64,000 nucleotides of DNA from contig JACGCN010000016.1 of the NCBI GenBank assembly GCA_014905825.1, positions 620,001-684,000 of the forward strand, given 5' to 3'. The notes under the pieces are model-generated. The model saw nothing but the letters and a program-made list of their open reading frames with translations, did no database searches and was not told the DNA's origin. Positions 9,984-18,637 of the stretch are shown here, one piece after another (position 1 is the stretch's first letter; every line of letters starts with the position of its first letter). Position numbers and translations under genes: made by a program. The DNA comes from Lyophyllum atratum. Lineage: Eukaryota; Basidiomycota; Agaricomycetes; Agaricales; Lyophyllaceae.

Positions 9984-11525
9984 CTAACGCCGACGAGCTA
10001 CGGTGAGGCGGAGGAAAGACTCGTGCAGGGAAGGGATGGCCTGAAGATAAGGCGCTAGGATTTGGGCATGCTTGGACAGGTAGCCATAAAAAGCATCACT
10101 TGACCAGCGTCCCATGGCCTTCACGACCTCAAAAGGTACCCCCCGGAGGAGGTATTCCAGCGTCGCCCCAATGCGAAGACCATGTCCCTGTAGTGGTTTC
10201 AGGTTAGCCGCCTTGGCAGCCTGTGCCAGCACCTGGATGAGTTTCTTTTTCGTTAGCGGCTTGTGGCCGCCTTTGCCATCCCTGTATGCGAAGAGAGGGC
10301 CACCATCGGGTGGGCCATTAACACTGAGGTGTGCCTTGAGGGCGTCGGCGGGGTCGGACGGGCCTACTTGCGCTGCCCAGGAGACTGTCTCGCCGTGTAG
10401 AGCGGTCTTGGTGCGGGGTAACCTGAAGGCCTTCGTGGAGAGGCCATTGCGATCTCGGTCATCACGGACGTCTGAGGGCTTGATGTGCTCGTCTTTGTTG
10501 AAGGCATCGAGTGTTGGTATTGTGAACTCCCCAACCCTCGCCGTGGAGTAGAAGATGGTGGTCGCACAGGAGTAGACTGCGACGTGGAGGGGGTTTGGTG
10601 TCGAGAGATCCAGTTGTTCTCGAATGGCCACCAGGAATGCCGGCGTGTATGGTTGCCGTTTCTTTCGTTTCGAAGCGGCGGGAGCTAGGCGGTCCGCAGC
10701 CTTGAGTAAGGTCTGCATGCGAGTGTCATCAATGCTCCACCTTACCCCGTGCAGTATGTGCCAGGCACGGACCCCACTGAGGTAGTTCTCGATGGCCGAC
10801 CTCGAGTATGCACCCGCTATCTCAGCGACGAAGGATTCCAGTAGGTTGTGACTAGCTGGAGCCCGCTCAGCTTCTGGTACGGCGCGTTCATCACAGAAGA
10901 CGTGGTAGGCTAGTAGGCCAGTGCCATATGTCTCGTGAGTCGACTCTGCCCAGGCAGCCCCAATGACGTCAAAGATCCGGTTGAGGTCGCTGTCAGAGAG
11001 GGTGACCGGATTACCTTGCCCGTCCCGACTCGTAATGGGACCCCCGGGCCTCCAAGCGCACAAACGGTGCCGAGCGAGGACATGCGGACGGAGAGGGGAT
11101 GGCCCCGGATGCAGGCCTCTCTGGTAAGGTTGAGGTTTCCTCTTGGATGGTCTCACTGGCGACTGAACAGGCACTCCTCTCCTTTGTCGTGGCTCACCAG
11201 TGCTGTGCGAGCGAGCGCCAGAGGTCTGACTGGGCTCTTGAGATGTCGTCAACTGTGTTGCGGTTTGGGAGGCGCCTGGGTAACTTTGGGGAGGGGGGTG
11301 ATCGAGAATCAACGTGCCTCTCGTTCGGATTCGGGGGTGCATCATAGTCGACGACGAAGGCGCGGAGCTGAGCTGGTATACAGATGGCGGGGAGAAGGAG
11401 GGATTGGTGGGGGTATACGCCTCTGGATGGGTCGTCAGCGGGGTTGTGTTTGCTTGGGACATACCGGGAGTGTATTGTGACTCCTTGTTCCTTGGTTTCT
11501 GCATGAACGATTCGGAAAATGTCAT
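9984..11525 (-). CDS. Tyrosine recombinase of the Ngaro/PAT-like element
   Basis: Integrates the circular double-stranded DNA form of the retroelement by tyrosine-recombinase strand exchange. The N-terminal SAM-like region reads AWAESTHETYGTGLLAYHVF. The catalytic domain shows the first arginine in TARVGEF, the HxxR box as HGLRIGATLEYLLRG, then GRWSSDAFYGYLSKH with the likely nucleophile tyrosine, matching the R-H-R-Y set. The open frame extends far upstream in the shadow of the reverse transcriptase ORF. The start at 11525 (MTFSESFMQ) is the ATG that leaves a reasonable N-terminal extension and is uncertain. The ORF overlaps the 3' end of the RT ORF by about 330 nt in another frame, a layout typical of DIRS-order elements. 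Confidence 0.9.
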   Translation of the reverse strand: MTFSESFMQKPRNKESQYTPGMSQANTTPLTTHPEAYTPTNPSFSPPSVYQLSSAPSSSTMMHPRIRTRGTLILDHPPPQSYPGASQTATQLTTSQEPSQTSGARSHSTGEPRQRRGVPVQSPVRPSKRKPQPYQRGLHPGPSPLRPHVLARHRLCAWRPGGPITSRDGQGNPVTLSDSDLNRIFDVIGAAWAESTHETYGTGLLAYHVFCDERAVPEAERAPASHNLLESFVAEIAGAYSRSAIENYLSGVRAWHILHGVRWSIDDTRMQTLLKAADRLAPAASKRKKRQPYTPAFLVAIREQLDLSTPNPLHVAVYSCATTIFYSTARVGEFTIPTLDAFNKDEHIKPSDVRDDRDRNGLSTKAFRLPRTKTALHGETVSWAAQVGPSDPADALKAHLSVNGPPDGGPLFAYRDGKGGHKPLTKKKLIQVLAQAAKAANLKPLQGHGLRIGATLEYLLRGVPFEVVKAMGRWSSDAFYGYLSKHAQILAPYLQAIPSLHESFLRLTVARRR

Positions 11526-13179
11526 TGGTGGGGCGGTTCCGACTCCGCCCTGCCCACCAGCCCTCGACGACTCCTTTATTGTCCCCGAAGACCTTAAAGT
11601 GAGCTCCTCCGCCAGCTGTGCTAATGATGGTGGAGACCAGAAAGGCGAATCCGACCGCTTCCGCCCACCCGATGTCCCGTCCGTCCGCTTTCCACCCTGG
11701 GACGAGGCGCCAGGCCCTCCAGCGGCTGCCGATGGTGATACCAATGCCTGTTGATGAGCTAGCGTCAGAAAAGGCTTGAAGGTCGATGATGGGGTGTGGG
11801 CCAGGGATAGGGCGTGAGACGAGGGGCTGGGAGAGAGTGAGCTTCCACCAATGTAGATCCTGGGGAGTGCTGGTGGGGGCGGTGCGAGGCTTGAAAGGAC
11901 TGTTATGGAAGACAGCCATGAAGGCCTCCAGAGCGGTGAGGTAAGCGCGACCTGCTGGGACCACCAGGCAGGCATGAAGGAGTTTCCCGTAGAGTTTCTG
12001 TACATCCTCAAGCGTGTGGGTGGAGACCTTCTCCCAGTCGGCGATTGCTTGAAGGTATTTCGCCTTCTTGCTGTCCGGGATGCTGACTGATCGCTCCTCG
12101 AGGTCCCATGAGAAACCGATGTAAGGTACCCGCGCTCCGAAGGGAACGTCCTTCTCCTTCTCCCATGGAATGCCCAGCTCGGCTGATATGCGGTCGATGT
12201 CGTCCATGGCGTATGTGAATGCTGCGTCGTCCTCTGATCTCGGTGAGGAGGAGGAGAGGTCCTCGAGAGGTGCGGAGAGGTCTTCGTCAAATTCTTCGAA
12301 CCTGTCGTCTTGCCCCATCCGCCCTTGGAACCATACTCGGCCCCCTTTGTGCTTCTGGTCGCCGCTTGCTGCCACTTGGAGCGCCCACTGCCGCCTCTGT
12401 GCGTTATACCCCTCTCGATGTTCCCGCCGTACCCTGAAGAAGATGTGATCATCGACCCACTTCGAAAGGGGGCCGATCCCCTGTGCCCTGATGATTTGGG
12501 CTCCTGCGTCACCGACGACGCCATAGCACCCGCTCCCTGAGGCAAGGCCGAAGCAGTTCCTCGTGTCGATCGCGAAGGTGTCAACTCCGGGGAGGCGGAC
12601 GACGAGACCTGGCCATTGGGAGGGTTTGATGGGGATGGTCCTGTATGCTTCCTTGACGTCGCGGACGGCGGCCTGAGAGCCTGGTGGCAGCCTGGCGATG
12701 AGTAGGGAGATGACCGTGAAGGTACCCCAGGTGCATGGGTAGCGGGACGGGTCAATGGCGCTGTTGATGGATGAAAGGCCCTCTGAGGGGACGTGCGGGA
12801 AGGAGAGGTTCTGCACCAGGCGAAACTTCCCCGGCTTGCCGCTCTTCGGGATGATGTGCATGGGGGAGGATTGGAACGGCCCAATGAGACCTTCCACCTC
12901 TTTCTGTGTGTATGGGCCGAGGTACCTGCCTTTGTCGAATTCGACCTTGACGATTTCTCCGAACTCGGTTGCGAGGGAGGAGACCGAGGGTCGGTTCGGT
13001 GGGGCAAACGTGCGGGTAATTGCCGGAATGCCAGCGTCGAACCCCTCCCGGAGGCCCTGTGGAAGCGACGAGTAAGCCTCCCGTATCCCAGCCTCCTCCA
13101 GCCGCTTCTCCCACGCGTTTGCGTGGTAGGGCGAGCGCGCTTCAGAGTTTCTGGGTGCGAGGGCACTTCTGAGCCCCAT
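11194..13179 (-). CDS. Reverse transcriptase / RNase H of the Ngaro/PAT-like element
   Basis: Copies the element RNA. The RT fingers and palm are visible as HIIPKSGKPGKFRLVQNLS and AAVRDVKEAYRTIPI. The catalytic aspartates are in KWVDDHIFF, followed by VPYIGFSWDL. The RNase H domain starts at LQAFSDASSSTGIGI, continues with FKVFGDNKGVVEGWW and ends with SKHNPADDPSRG. The chosen start at 13179 (MGLRSALAPRN) overlaps the end of the zinc-knuckle ORF by about 38 nt in another frame, which suggests frameshifting or reinitiation. The same frame is open further upstream through a minisatellite and is probably not translated there. No stop or frameshift interrupts the domains. Confidence 0.92.
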   Translation of the reverse strand: MGLRSALAPRNSEARSPYHANAWEKRLEEAGIREAYSSLPQGLREGFDAGIPAITRTFAPPNRPSVSSLATEFGEIVKVEFDKGRYLGPYTQKEVEGLIGPFQSSPMHIIPKSGKPGKFRLVQNLSFPHVPSEGLSSINSAIDPSRYPCTWGTFTVISLLIARLPPGSQAAVRDVKEAYRTIPIKPSQWPGLVVRLPGVDTFAIDTRNCFGLASGSGCYGVVGDAGAQIIRAQGIGPLSKWVDDHIFFRVRREHREGYNAQRRQWALQVAASGDQKHKGGRVWFQGRMGQDDRFEEFDEDLSAPLEDLSSSSPRSEDDAAFTYAMDDIDRISAELGIPWEKEKDVPFGARVPYIGFSWDLEERSVSIPDSKKAKYLQAIADWEKVSTHTLEDVQKLYGKLLHACLVVPAGRAYLTALEAFMAVFHNSPFKPRTAPTSTPQDLHWWKLTLSQPLVSRPIPGPHPIIDLQAFSDASSSTGIGITIGSRWRAWRLVPGWKADGRDIGWAEAVGFAFLVSTIISTAGGGAHFKVFGDNKGVVEGWWAGRSRNRPTNDIFRIVHAETKEQGVTIHSRYVPSKHNPADDPSRGVYPHQSLLLPAICIPAQLRAFVVDYDAPPNPNERHVDSRSPPSPKLPRRLPNRNTVDDISRAQSDLWRSLAQHW

Positions 13180-13654
13180 GCTCCCTTCTTCCGCACCCCG
13201 AGCATTCGTGCTTGGCGTCGTGACTGGTGACGTCGCACCCGTTTGGCTTCTGCCAGTCCGAGCAGATCTCGAGGCCCTCTGGGTTGATGAGGCGATTGTT
13301 CCGGTTCCGTTTGACTCGGGCCGGGGCTTTGTCCCAGGTGGTGGGCGAGGCGCAGTTCCAGACTGGGTGGGGGTGGCGACCGAGACATACCGCGCAGGCA
13401 GCGTTGGTTGCCGTGGGTGAGGCTGCGCGGGTCCGAAAATCCTGGCCGTCTCCACTGTGGTCCTTGCGTGCCCGCTTGGTTTCCCTGTGCGGCGAAGATT
13501 GCCTATGGCGAGGTGGTGTTGGGGAGCGGCGGTGCTTCCTGCTGGGATAGTTCCTGGGTTGTTGTTGTCTCGATGTAGGCGGGGAGAAGCTCCGGCGGGA
13601 TGGTCTCGGCCTTGTTGGTGCCTCATATGCGGGTCGTGCAAGTCTTGCGTCCAA
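13142..13654 (-). CDS. Gag C-terminal part with zinc knuckles
   Basis: An Arg/Pro/Ser-rich frame followed by Cys/His clusters (CAVCLGRHPHPVWNC, then CSDWQKPNGC and CSGCGRREHGAQKC), which resemble nucleic-acid-binding zinc knuckles of retroelement Gag proteins. No ATG is seen at the 5' end: the frame opens with TTG just after an AAACACAG acceptor-like site. It is probably a 3' exon of the Gag gene, or is expressed by frameshift from the upstream gag ORF across the minisatellite at 13680-13770. The start coordinate is therefore the start of the open frame, not a start codon. Confidence 0.7.
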   Translation of the reverse strand: MDARLARPAYEAPTRPRPSRRSFSPPTSRQQQPRNYPSRKHRRSPTPPRHRQSSPHRETKRARKDHSGDGQDFRTRAASPTATNAACAVCLGRHPHPVWNCASPTTWDKAPARVKRNRNNRLINPEGLEICSDWQKPNGCDVTSHDAKHECSGCGRREHGAQKCPRTQKL

Positions 13655-13679
13655 ACTGTGTTTGTGGTGACGCGGTGAC

Positions 13680-13770
13680 AGTGGGTGCGTGGATGTATGG
13701 GTGCGTGGATGCGTGGATGCGTGGGTGCATGGGAGCGCAGGAGCATGGGAGCGTGGGAGCGTGGATGGGG
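13680..13770. repeat. Minisatellite of GCGTGGATG-like units inside the retrotransposon
   Basis: About ninety bases are built from imperfect repeats of GTGCGTGGATG, GCGTGGGTGC and GGGAGCGTG. It lies between the gag-like frame ending at 13832 and the zinc-knuckle frame. It would encode His/Pro-rich peptides in several frames, but these are more likely intronic or untranslated. Confidence 0.75.
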
Positions 13771-13831
13771 GTGAGTTGGTGGAGGAGGCAGGAACGAGAG
13801 AGATAAGGAGGGGGGAGGGGAAGGGGAGAGG

Positions 13832-14806
13832 TTAGTGCGTGCTCGGTTTCATGAGGCGGGGGGAGACTGACTCTGCAAAACCCTTCTGACGCCTCTTCTC
13901 GTCTAGTTCGTCCTGAATGACGATCAGAAAGTCGTGGTTGATGTTCCCGATGTTGAAGGCGCCATCCCCCTCGGTGTCCTTGAGTTGTCGATGCCATTCG
14001 CGACGTATCCGAGCTTGGTAGATGAGGAGGACCTCGTAGCCGTTCGACTTGGTTCGCCACTGGTGATTGATGATCTGATAGAAGAAGAGGTGGAGGGCTT
14101 GAAGGAGTTTCTCCGGCCAGTGGGCCTTGAGCATGTGTGCGAGTAGTGAGGTCGAGGCGAGTGACATTTGCTGCCACTCGAGGTCTTCGTCGGGGATGAC
14201 TTTGGAGGATGCCCTGTATTGGGTGAGGGGCTTCAACGAGACGACGTTGTTGATGTGCGTGAAGGTGAGGGCGTCGCTCGAGACGGAGTGGTCATGCTTG
14301 GCGGCGCTGGCGCAGGCCTCCATTGTGAAGTAGCTGAGTTCAATGTACTCGAATTCCTTCAGTTTGTTCAGAGCGAACCGTGAGGGCGGGTGGATCATCT
14401 GTGAGGGCGCGGCCTTGTCGTCGCGCATAACCAGGCTTGCTGATTTCTTCTGGTTAGGGGTGTCAGCTGTTGGGGAGGGTTGGCGGGAGTTGGTGGGTAA
14501 GGTGCGGTCGTCACCGCCCTCCTGTCGTCACCGACGAGCCTCCTCCGCCTCAGCCTCCTGCTGCCTTCGCACCTCTTCCACGCGCTGCCTCTCCTCTTCT
14601 TCCTCTCTCTGCCTGTCCGCCCGCTCGGTTTCCCATGTGGCCTTTCGGGCGTCGAGTTTGGTCGTCCATTGCTCGAGCATGGCAGTCACTGCCTGCTCCT
14701 CCGTGATGCCCATCAGGTTCATGATCATCTCCCGATATGTGAGATGCTCGTCCAAGGCATAATCCGGTGCAATCTCGCCGTTGGGGTCAACAGTTAGGCG
14801 CGGCAT
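13832..14806 (-). CDS. Gag-like protein of the Ngaro/PAT-like element (two exons)
   Basis: The first frame starts at 14806 (MPRLTVDPNGEIAPDYALDE) and contains a charged coiled-coil stretch (ETERADRQREEEEERQRVEE). It stops near 14528. A GTGACG donor-like site there and a CCCCAACAG acceptor-like site near 14465 would join it to the second frame, which runs to a stop at 13832. The second frame reads FALNKLKEFEYIELSYFT and ACASAAKHDHSV, the usual look of the nucleocapsid-type ORF in basidiomycete retroelements. The intron is inferred, and a programmed frameshift is the alternative. The first ORF begins about 100 nt inside the 5' terminal repeat. Confidence 0.7.
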
Positions 14807-14902
14807 TGGGTGTTGGTGTTGGGCGGTGGGAGAGTTGAGTTCGGCTTGGTTGCAATAATGTGTTGCTGTGAGGAGAGTGTGTTTGGCTTTCGAAAGACTT
14901 TT

Positions 14903-15053
14903 GGCAAAGAAAACTGAGTCTGAGGTGGGATCTCAGAGGCTCAGTGGCGGCTGGTGTCGACGAGCAGAGTGGGTTCTCCGTCGACACAGCCACTGCATGC
15001 AAAGACTACACCCTGTTCCACAACTCGTGCCTCGTTACGTAACAGTGCAACAA
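14903..15053 (-). repeat. Split direct repeat A1 (151 bp, 5' terminus)
   Basis: Identical by eye to 9543-9693. It forms the 5' end of the retrotransposon as transcribed on the minus strand. Its outer end (CAGTGCAACAA) borders host sequence CTATTCTCC. Confidence 0.95.
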
Positions 15054-15087
15054 CTATTCTCCTTCCCAAGCACATCCCACGTACGGC

Positions 15088-15529
15088 ACAAGAGAAAGTT
15101 TTCCGTATTATTTGCCGCCACAATGTCTTCTCTGCTTTGTCTGAGCACCGCACTTCTCCTCAACGTCCCCTCCACTACTGCGAAAATAGGGACTTTGGTG
15201 AGAGCAAACTCGACGGTCACATGGCCAGAGGCCTTGGCGAGTCGAATCTCTATGACTCCGCCACTAGAAGCATCGTCGATCGCAATGAGCTACCAGTCAG
15301 ATATCTTGATGATAGCGAGCTCTATGCCCTAGCCATTGGCGACGTTGTCGACGCGAATGACCTCGCCCTCAACTTGATACCAGGACTCAGACCAAGTCAA
15401 GCGCTCGTCCTGCGATCGATTAGAAGCGCTTCGCGTAAAAATTGCGAGCGTTGCGGCGAAGAACCAGGAGAATTTCATCTCTGCTGGACGATAGAGCGCA
15501 ATCAGCTGCAGAAAGGGAAAAGCCCCTAA
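15088..15529 (+). pseudogene. Decayed copy of the secreted-protein gene at 16719
   Basis: The N-terminal coding region resembles the intact gene at 16719. KFSVLFAATMSSLLCLSTA matches its signal peptide KLSLFFAAIVTSLLSLSTA, including the GCCGCC...TCTCTGCTTT DNA stretch. After a frame change near 15185 the reading continues as ARGLGESNLYDSATRSIVDR, matching ARGLGDLELSDMITRDLGYR. The original start codon position reads AGA, and the frame change breaks the protein. The C-terminal part is not recognisable. The retrotransposon sits only about 35 bp upstream, so the copy has also lost its promoter. Confidence 0.65.
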
Positions 15530-16718
15530 TCGACTCCTATCCCAGGTTGGTGGGACACTTCACGAACCTCTATGATGAGGAAGGTAGAGATGCTCGTTGT
15601 CTAGTCGGGTGAAGAGCTGACGATGTTGGCAGCTCATTGGATACCGCGTTTCAGCTTTGAGCGCTGAGTGGAGGACCTTTTCGGTCTCGAGCGGTGGTCT
15701 TGCGAGCGCCAAGCGAGCTTGGCCCGAGGTCTGGGTAATGCGATCAAGACACAATGTTTCAATCATGGAGATCGACAAACAGAATGATTTGACAAGCAAG
15801 GAAGCGAACGAGCTTTGAAGCGGTGCGCATTGCATACAAGTACTTGTGAATCGCCAGTTCGAAGACTGGTGGCAACGGATGACTAGGACTTCCCGTAAGG
15901 ATATGACGTCGCGAGAGAAACTCTGTTTCAAGACGAGGGAAGCGCTCAAGTTCTCGAATATTGGCTGGCTGCGTGAGGCTGCGTGAGTAGTCTTTTTCCG
16001 ACCCAGAGACTTGAGAGACCACTAAATGAGCATTCACCGTCGCTCGTGCAGGCTAGGTATCTTGCAGATCAGTGGAGTCGACACAGGGACTGCCACCTAA
16101 CCGCCATCCCGAAGATGTATTGCAGCCCGACGGAGATGCCTATGTGGCAGTTCCAGAGTCACCAGTTGCCACAGGGGTGGTCGATTGCGAGACATTGTAA
16201 GGGGAAATTGCACCCTGCTCGCGGAAAAAAAATCGCGCAGCATGGTGCATGGAGATCGACTAGCGACTACTAGCACTAGTAGAAGGCATTCGCGGAAATT
16301 GCAGGTCGCCCCCAGGCATGGACTTTTCCGCCGAATAAAGTCTGATGGGTTGTCAAGGGTTGTCTAACAAGACCCTGCAGATTTTCCGTCCATGACCGAG
16401 CATACCACTGGGCACCGATGAGCCAAGCATTCTGGCGGCGTGGGCATATCAAGGGTGTCCTCAACTTCGAGTTATAAAAGCCTTTCCAACTTGACGAATG
16501 TTCTCCAGCTACCCAACAAGTGCTGGACAGTAAGTACCGAGTCTTTTCCCTTTTTCTTACGATTTTTTTACTTACTGATCCTTGTAGTTTGAATAGGATC
16601 GCCTTCCTGACATAAAACCCGCCTACACGTCTGCCGGCCAGAGTTAGTGATCCCCGGGGCGACTCGTAGCAAAGTCATTGACGCTTTATCTTTTGGCAGT
16701 TACCACACGAAAAAAGAC
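15530..16718. other. Spacer and 5' leader of the secreted-protein gene
   Basis: No gene recognised. The 3' part holds the probable leader of the next gene: a TATAAAAG-like box near 16473 and a 5' UTR intron with GTAAGTACCG donor (about 16531) and CCTTGTAG acceptor (about 16588). The rest may be decayed sequence of the pseudogene copy. Confidence 0.4.
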
Positions 16719-17411
16719 ATGAAGCTCTCTTTGTTTTTCGCCGCCATTGTAACGTCTCTGCTTTCTTTGAGCACTGCGGCGCCCATCGAATATTCTGTCG
16801 ACCTCGAAGCCAGAGGTTTGGGCGACCTGGAACTCTCAGATATGATAACCAGAGATCTAGGTTACCGGGACCTCCCCGACCTCTCCACCCGTGAATTCGC
16901 CGACGTGGTCGTCGTCAGGGCTCCAGCAAAGCCAGCCCGCGCAAAGACTCCCGCAGCAGGCGGTAAGGCTAAACCTCCCAAGGGTGCCGTCACCTCCTGC
17001 CGCAAACGCAGCGAACCGTGTCTCAACCTATTTGTTGTGTGGTATGCGCCTTACAGCGGTTCCGCCCGCCATTGGTCGCTTTTCCTCACCGCGTCAAGCA
17101 CACCCCAGGGATCGACTGGCACTATTTATCAAGCGGTGGCGCACAGGGCGCCCCCATTCCTTGCCCCTGAGCGCCGCCCCCACATGGTCGCCTCTGATGC
17201 GAGGCATTATGAGGGCGGGAAATTTTTGCTTTCGGTCACTGAGACCCTCATGGAGACGTACTACGACGCTTACAAGCATGAACTGATGGCGATGATTGGT
17301 GACCACAACGCCGACCGCGCCAACCTGATGTGTCAGTCGAACTGTCAGCAATGGGTCAGGGATATGGCGGGTGTGCTAGCCAATGTGAACTTCTCGGGTG
17401 TCCCTACTTAA
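16719..17411 (+). CDS. Secreted protein, 230 aa, with HW and NCQxW motifs
   Basis: An intronless gene. MKLSLFFAAIVTSLLSLSTA is a clear signal peptide, followed by an acidic, repeat-like stretch (ARGLGDLEL, DLGYRDLPDL) and a basic Pro/Ala/Lys linker. The C-terminal half has ARHWSLFLTAS, GTIYQAVAH and MCQSNCQQWVRDM. A histidine next to Trp in a strand, followed by a late NCQxW, resembles small fungal proteins with a permuted papain/NlpC-like fold, but this is inference from the motif pattern alone. I do not recognise a named family. The start was chosen at the signal-peptide methionine. The frame is open upstream without an ATG. A decayed relative lies at 15088-15529. Confidence 0.8.
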   Translation: MKLSLFFAAIVTSLLSLSTAAPIEYSVDLEARGLGDLELSDMITRDLGYRDLPDLSTREFADVVVVRAPAKPARAKTPAAGGKAKPPKGAVTSCRKRSEPCLNLFVVWYAPYSGSARHWSLFLTASSTPQGSTGTIYQAVAHRAPPFLAPERRPHMVASDARHYEGGKFLLSVTETLMETYYDAYKHELMAMIGDHNADRANLMCQSNCQQWVRDMAGVLANVNFSGVPT

Positions 17412-18637
17412 GGAGAGCGAGGGGAACGTATGTAATAATCACAATGGCATAATGAACGGTTGTCTTTGCGTATCTGTCGTGTGGCGCTGAGCTTTCTTGC
17501 AACAAGGCCAAGGAGCAACTTCCAGACACGACGTCCTTTTGCACATCCACATCCTATCAGGGGGACAATGATCTTCTTATATAATGTCCAATCCTAACTT
17601 TCCTCGTTGAATATGGTTCTCAGCAATCGCTGGTCGGACAAAATTCAGATTTACGCTGGTGGTGAGTCGGATGCGACGATGGGCAACGCGCTGCTTTACA
17701 ATCATGATCATAACCCAACTGGGATAATGCGATCAGATTAGATATCTTGTGCGTATCTTGTGCCTCAGTAACTGTCGAGTTCATCAAGATGTTATCAATT
17801 TTTATCGTTCGTGCGCATCACTGCAGGTTCGTTAGCAATGTTTTCAAATATTATGTGTCCTCTGTCCCCTAGGCTCCGACTCGGGCTCTTGTCCCGGCTC
17901 GGTCTCCCGCCCTCCGGGGCTTTTGGTCAGTCTGAGAGCTGTTTCCCGCTCTCGCCCTTTCCGGATCCCGTAATCGACAAATACGCGCTCAGGACATCTT
18001 GCTGTCGTAGGCCCAGCGCCTACTAGTGGGGCCATGCAAACCCTACTTTTGACATCTAAGTCTGTTTACCAGTAAGCAAAACTTCTACGTATATGGTAAG
18101 TCAGAGATATTACTGATGTAGTACGCACCACCTCCACATCCACCAGAGTCGTCCGCTAAGTTTGATATTTTGAGACTTGGAATCTTCGGCTGGAGCCCTT
18201 CTAGCAGAGATGCACGGCAAGATACTGTAGTTTCCGTACCATCGCCGATATAGCAAGGTCCACAATAGCCTGGTCGATGGCGCTTCAAGATTACCTCACG
18301 TTCGTCTACGCCCAAGGGCTCAGGGACGGCGCCGCACGTATTGTTATGACCCTGCATCATGTCCCTTAATCCCGGTGTCCAGTGCACGGTCATCAACTGA
18401 CCATCAAGGTGGTTATGTGTTCACCGAAGAACAATTAGAGTCGAGTTTGTTGGGCAGTCTAGCGTCCATCGACATATCCGTTTTATTGCGTCATCACTGG
18501 ATCCAAGTATGTGCACCGTGTTGAAGTTTTGTATGAAGCCAACGAGAATCGTTCCATATGTCTTCAAGCCGAGGCTCACCTGCATTCGCTAACCCACTCA
18601 TCCATACTCTTGACCTCACCTCCCCTACGCTCAAGAA
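17412..18637. other. Spacer between the secreted-protein gene and the pheromone cluster
   Basis: No certain gene. It contains one minus-strand open frame listed separately (18085-18393). The leader of the first pheromone gene must lie at its right end. I see no TATA box like those of the other two pheromone genes. Confidence 0.4.
18085..18393 (-). CDS. Short Cys-containing ORF, unknown
   Basis: An ATG-initiated frame of 102 codons (MTVHWTPGLRDMMQ) with cysteines in YCGPCYIGDG and VSCRAS. Near the end it reads ADDSGGCGGGAYYIS, which resembles the tails of the pheromone precursors nearby (ADEESGGTGNTTYC) but lacks the CaaX cysteine and the stop after it. It could be a decayed pheromone-related sequence, an unrelated small protein, or chance. 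Confidence 0.25.
   Translation of the reverse strand: MTVHWTPGLRDMMQGHNNTCGAVPEPLGVDEREVILKRHRPGYCGPCYIGDGTETTVSCRASLLEGLQPKIPSLKISNLADDSGGCGGGAYYISNISDLPYT

Larger units (their letters stand above)
8505..15053 (-). mobile_element. Ngaro/PAT-like tyrosine-recombinase (DIRS-order) retrotransposon
   Basis: A complete-looking element of about 6.55 kb read on the minus strand. Its order is: a 151-bp terminal repeat (15053-14903); gag-type ORFs; an ORF with reverse transcriptase and RNase H; an overlapping tyrosine recombinase ORF; then the 194-bp repeat (9886-9693) fused directly to a second copy of the 151-bp repeat (9693-9543); a spacer of about 840 bp; and the second 194-bp repeat at the left end (8698-8505). 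This is the split direct repeat layout (A1-ORFs-B1A2-B2) of PAT and Ngaro elements. There is no aspartic protease, DDE integrase or target-site duplication, as expected for this class. Both repeat pairs are identical by eye, which implies a recent insertion. Fungal elements with this layout usually belong to Ngaro. I saw no methyltransferase domain. Confidence 0.93.

Noticed and set aside
9984..13388. A single 1134-codon protein on the minus strand of the retroelement
   Set aside because: Only the C-terminal third (from about 11525) has recombinase motifs. The rest is an Arg/Ser/Pro-rich antireading of the reverse transcriptase ORF.
8505..15053. LTR retrotransposon interpretation of the repeats
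   Set aside because: The repeats are split and rearranged (A...BA...B), there is no aspartic protease or DDE integrase, and a tyrosine recombinase is present.
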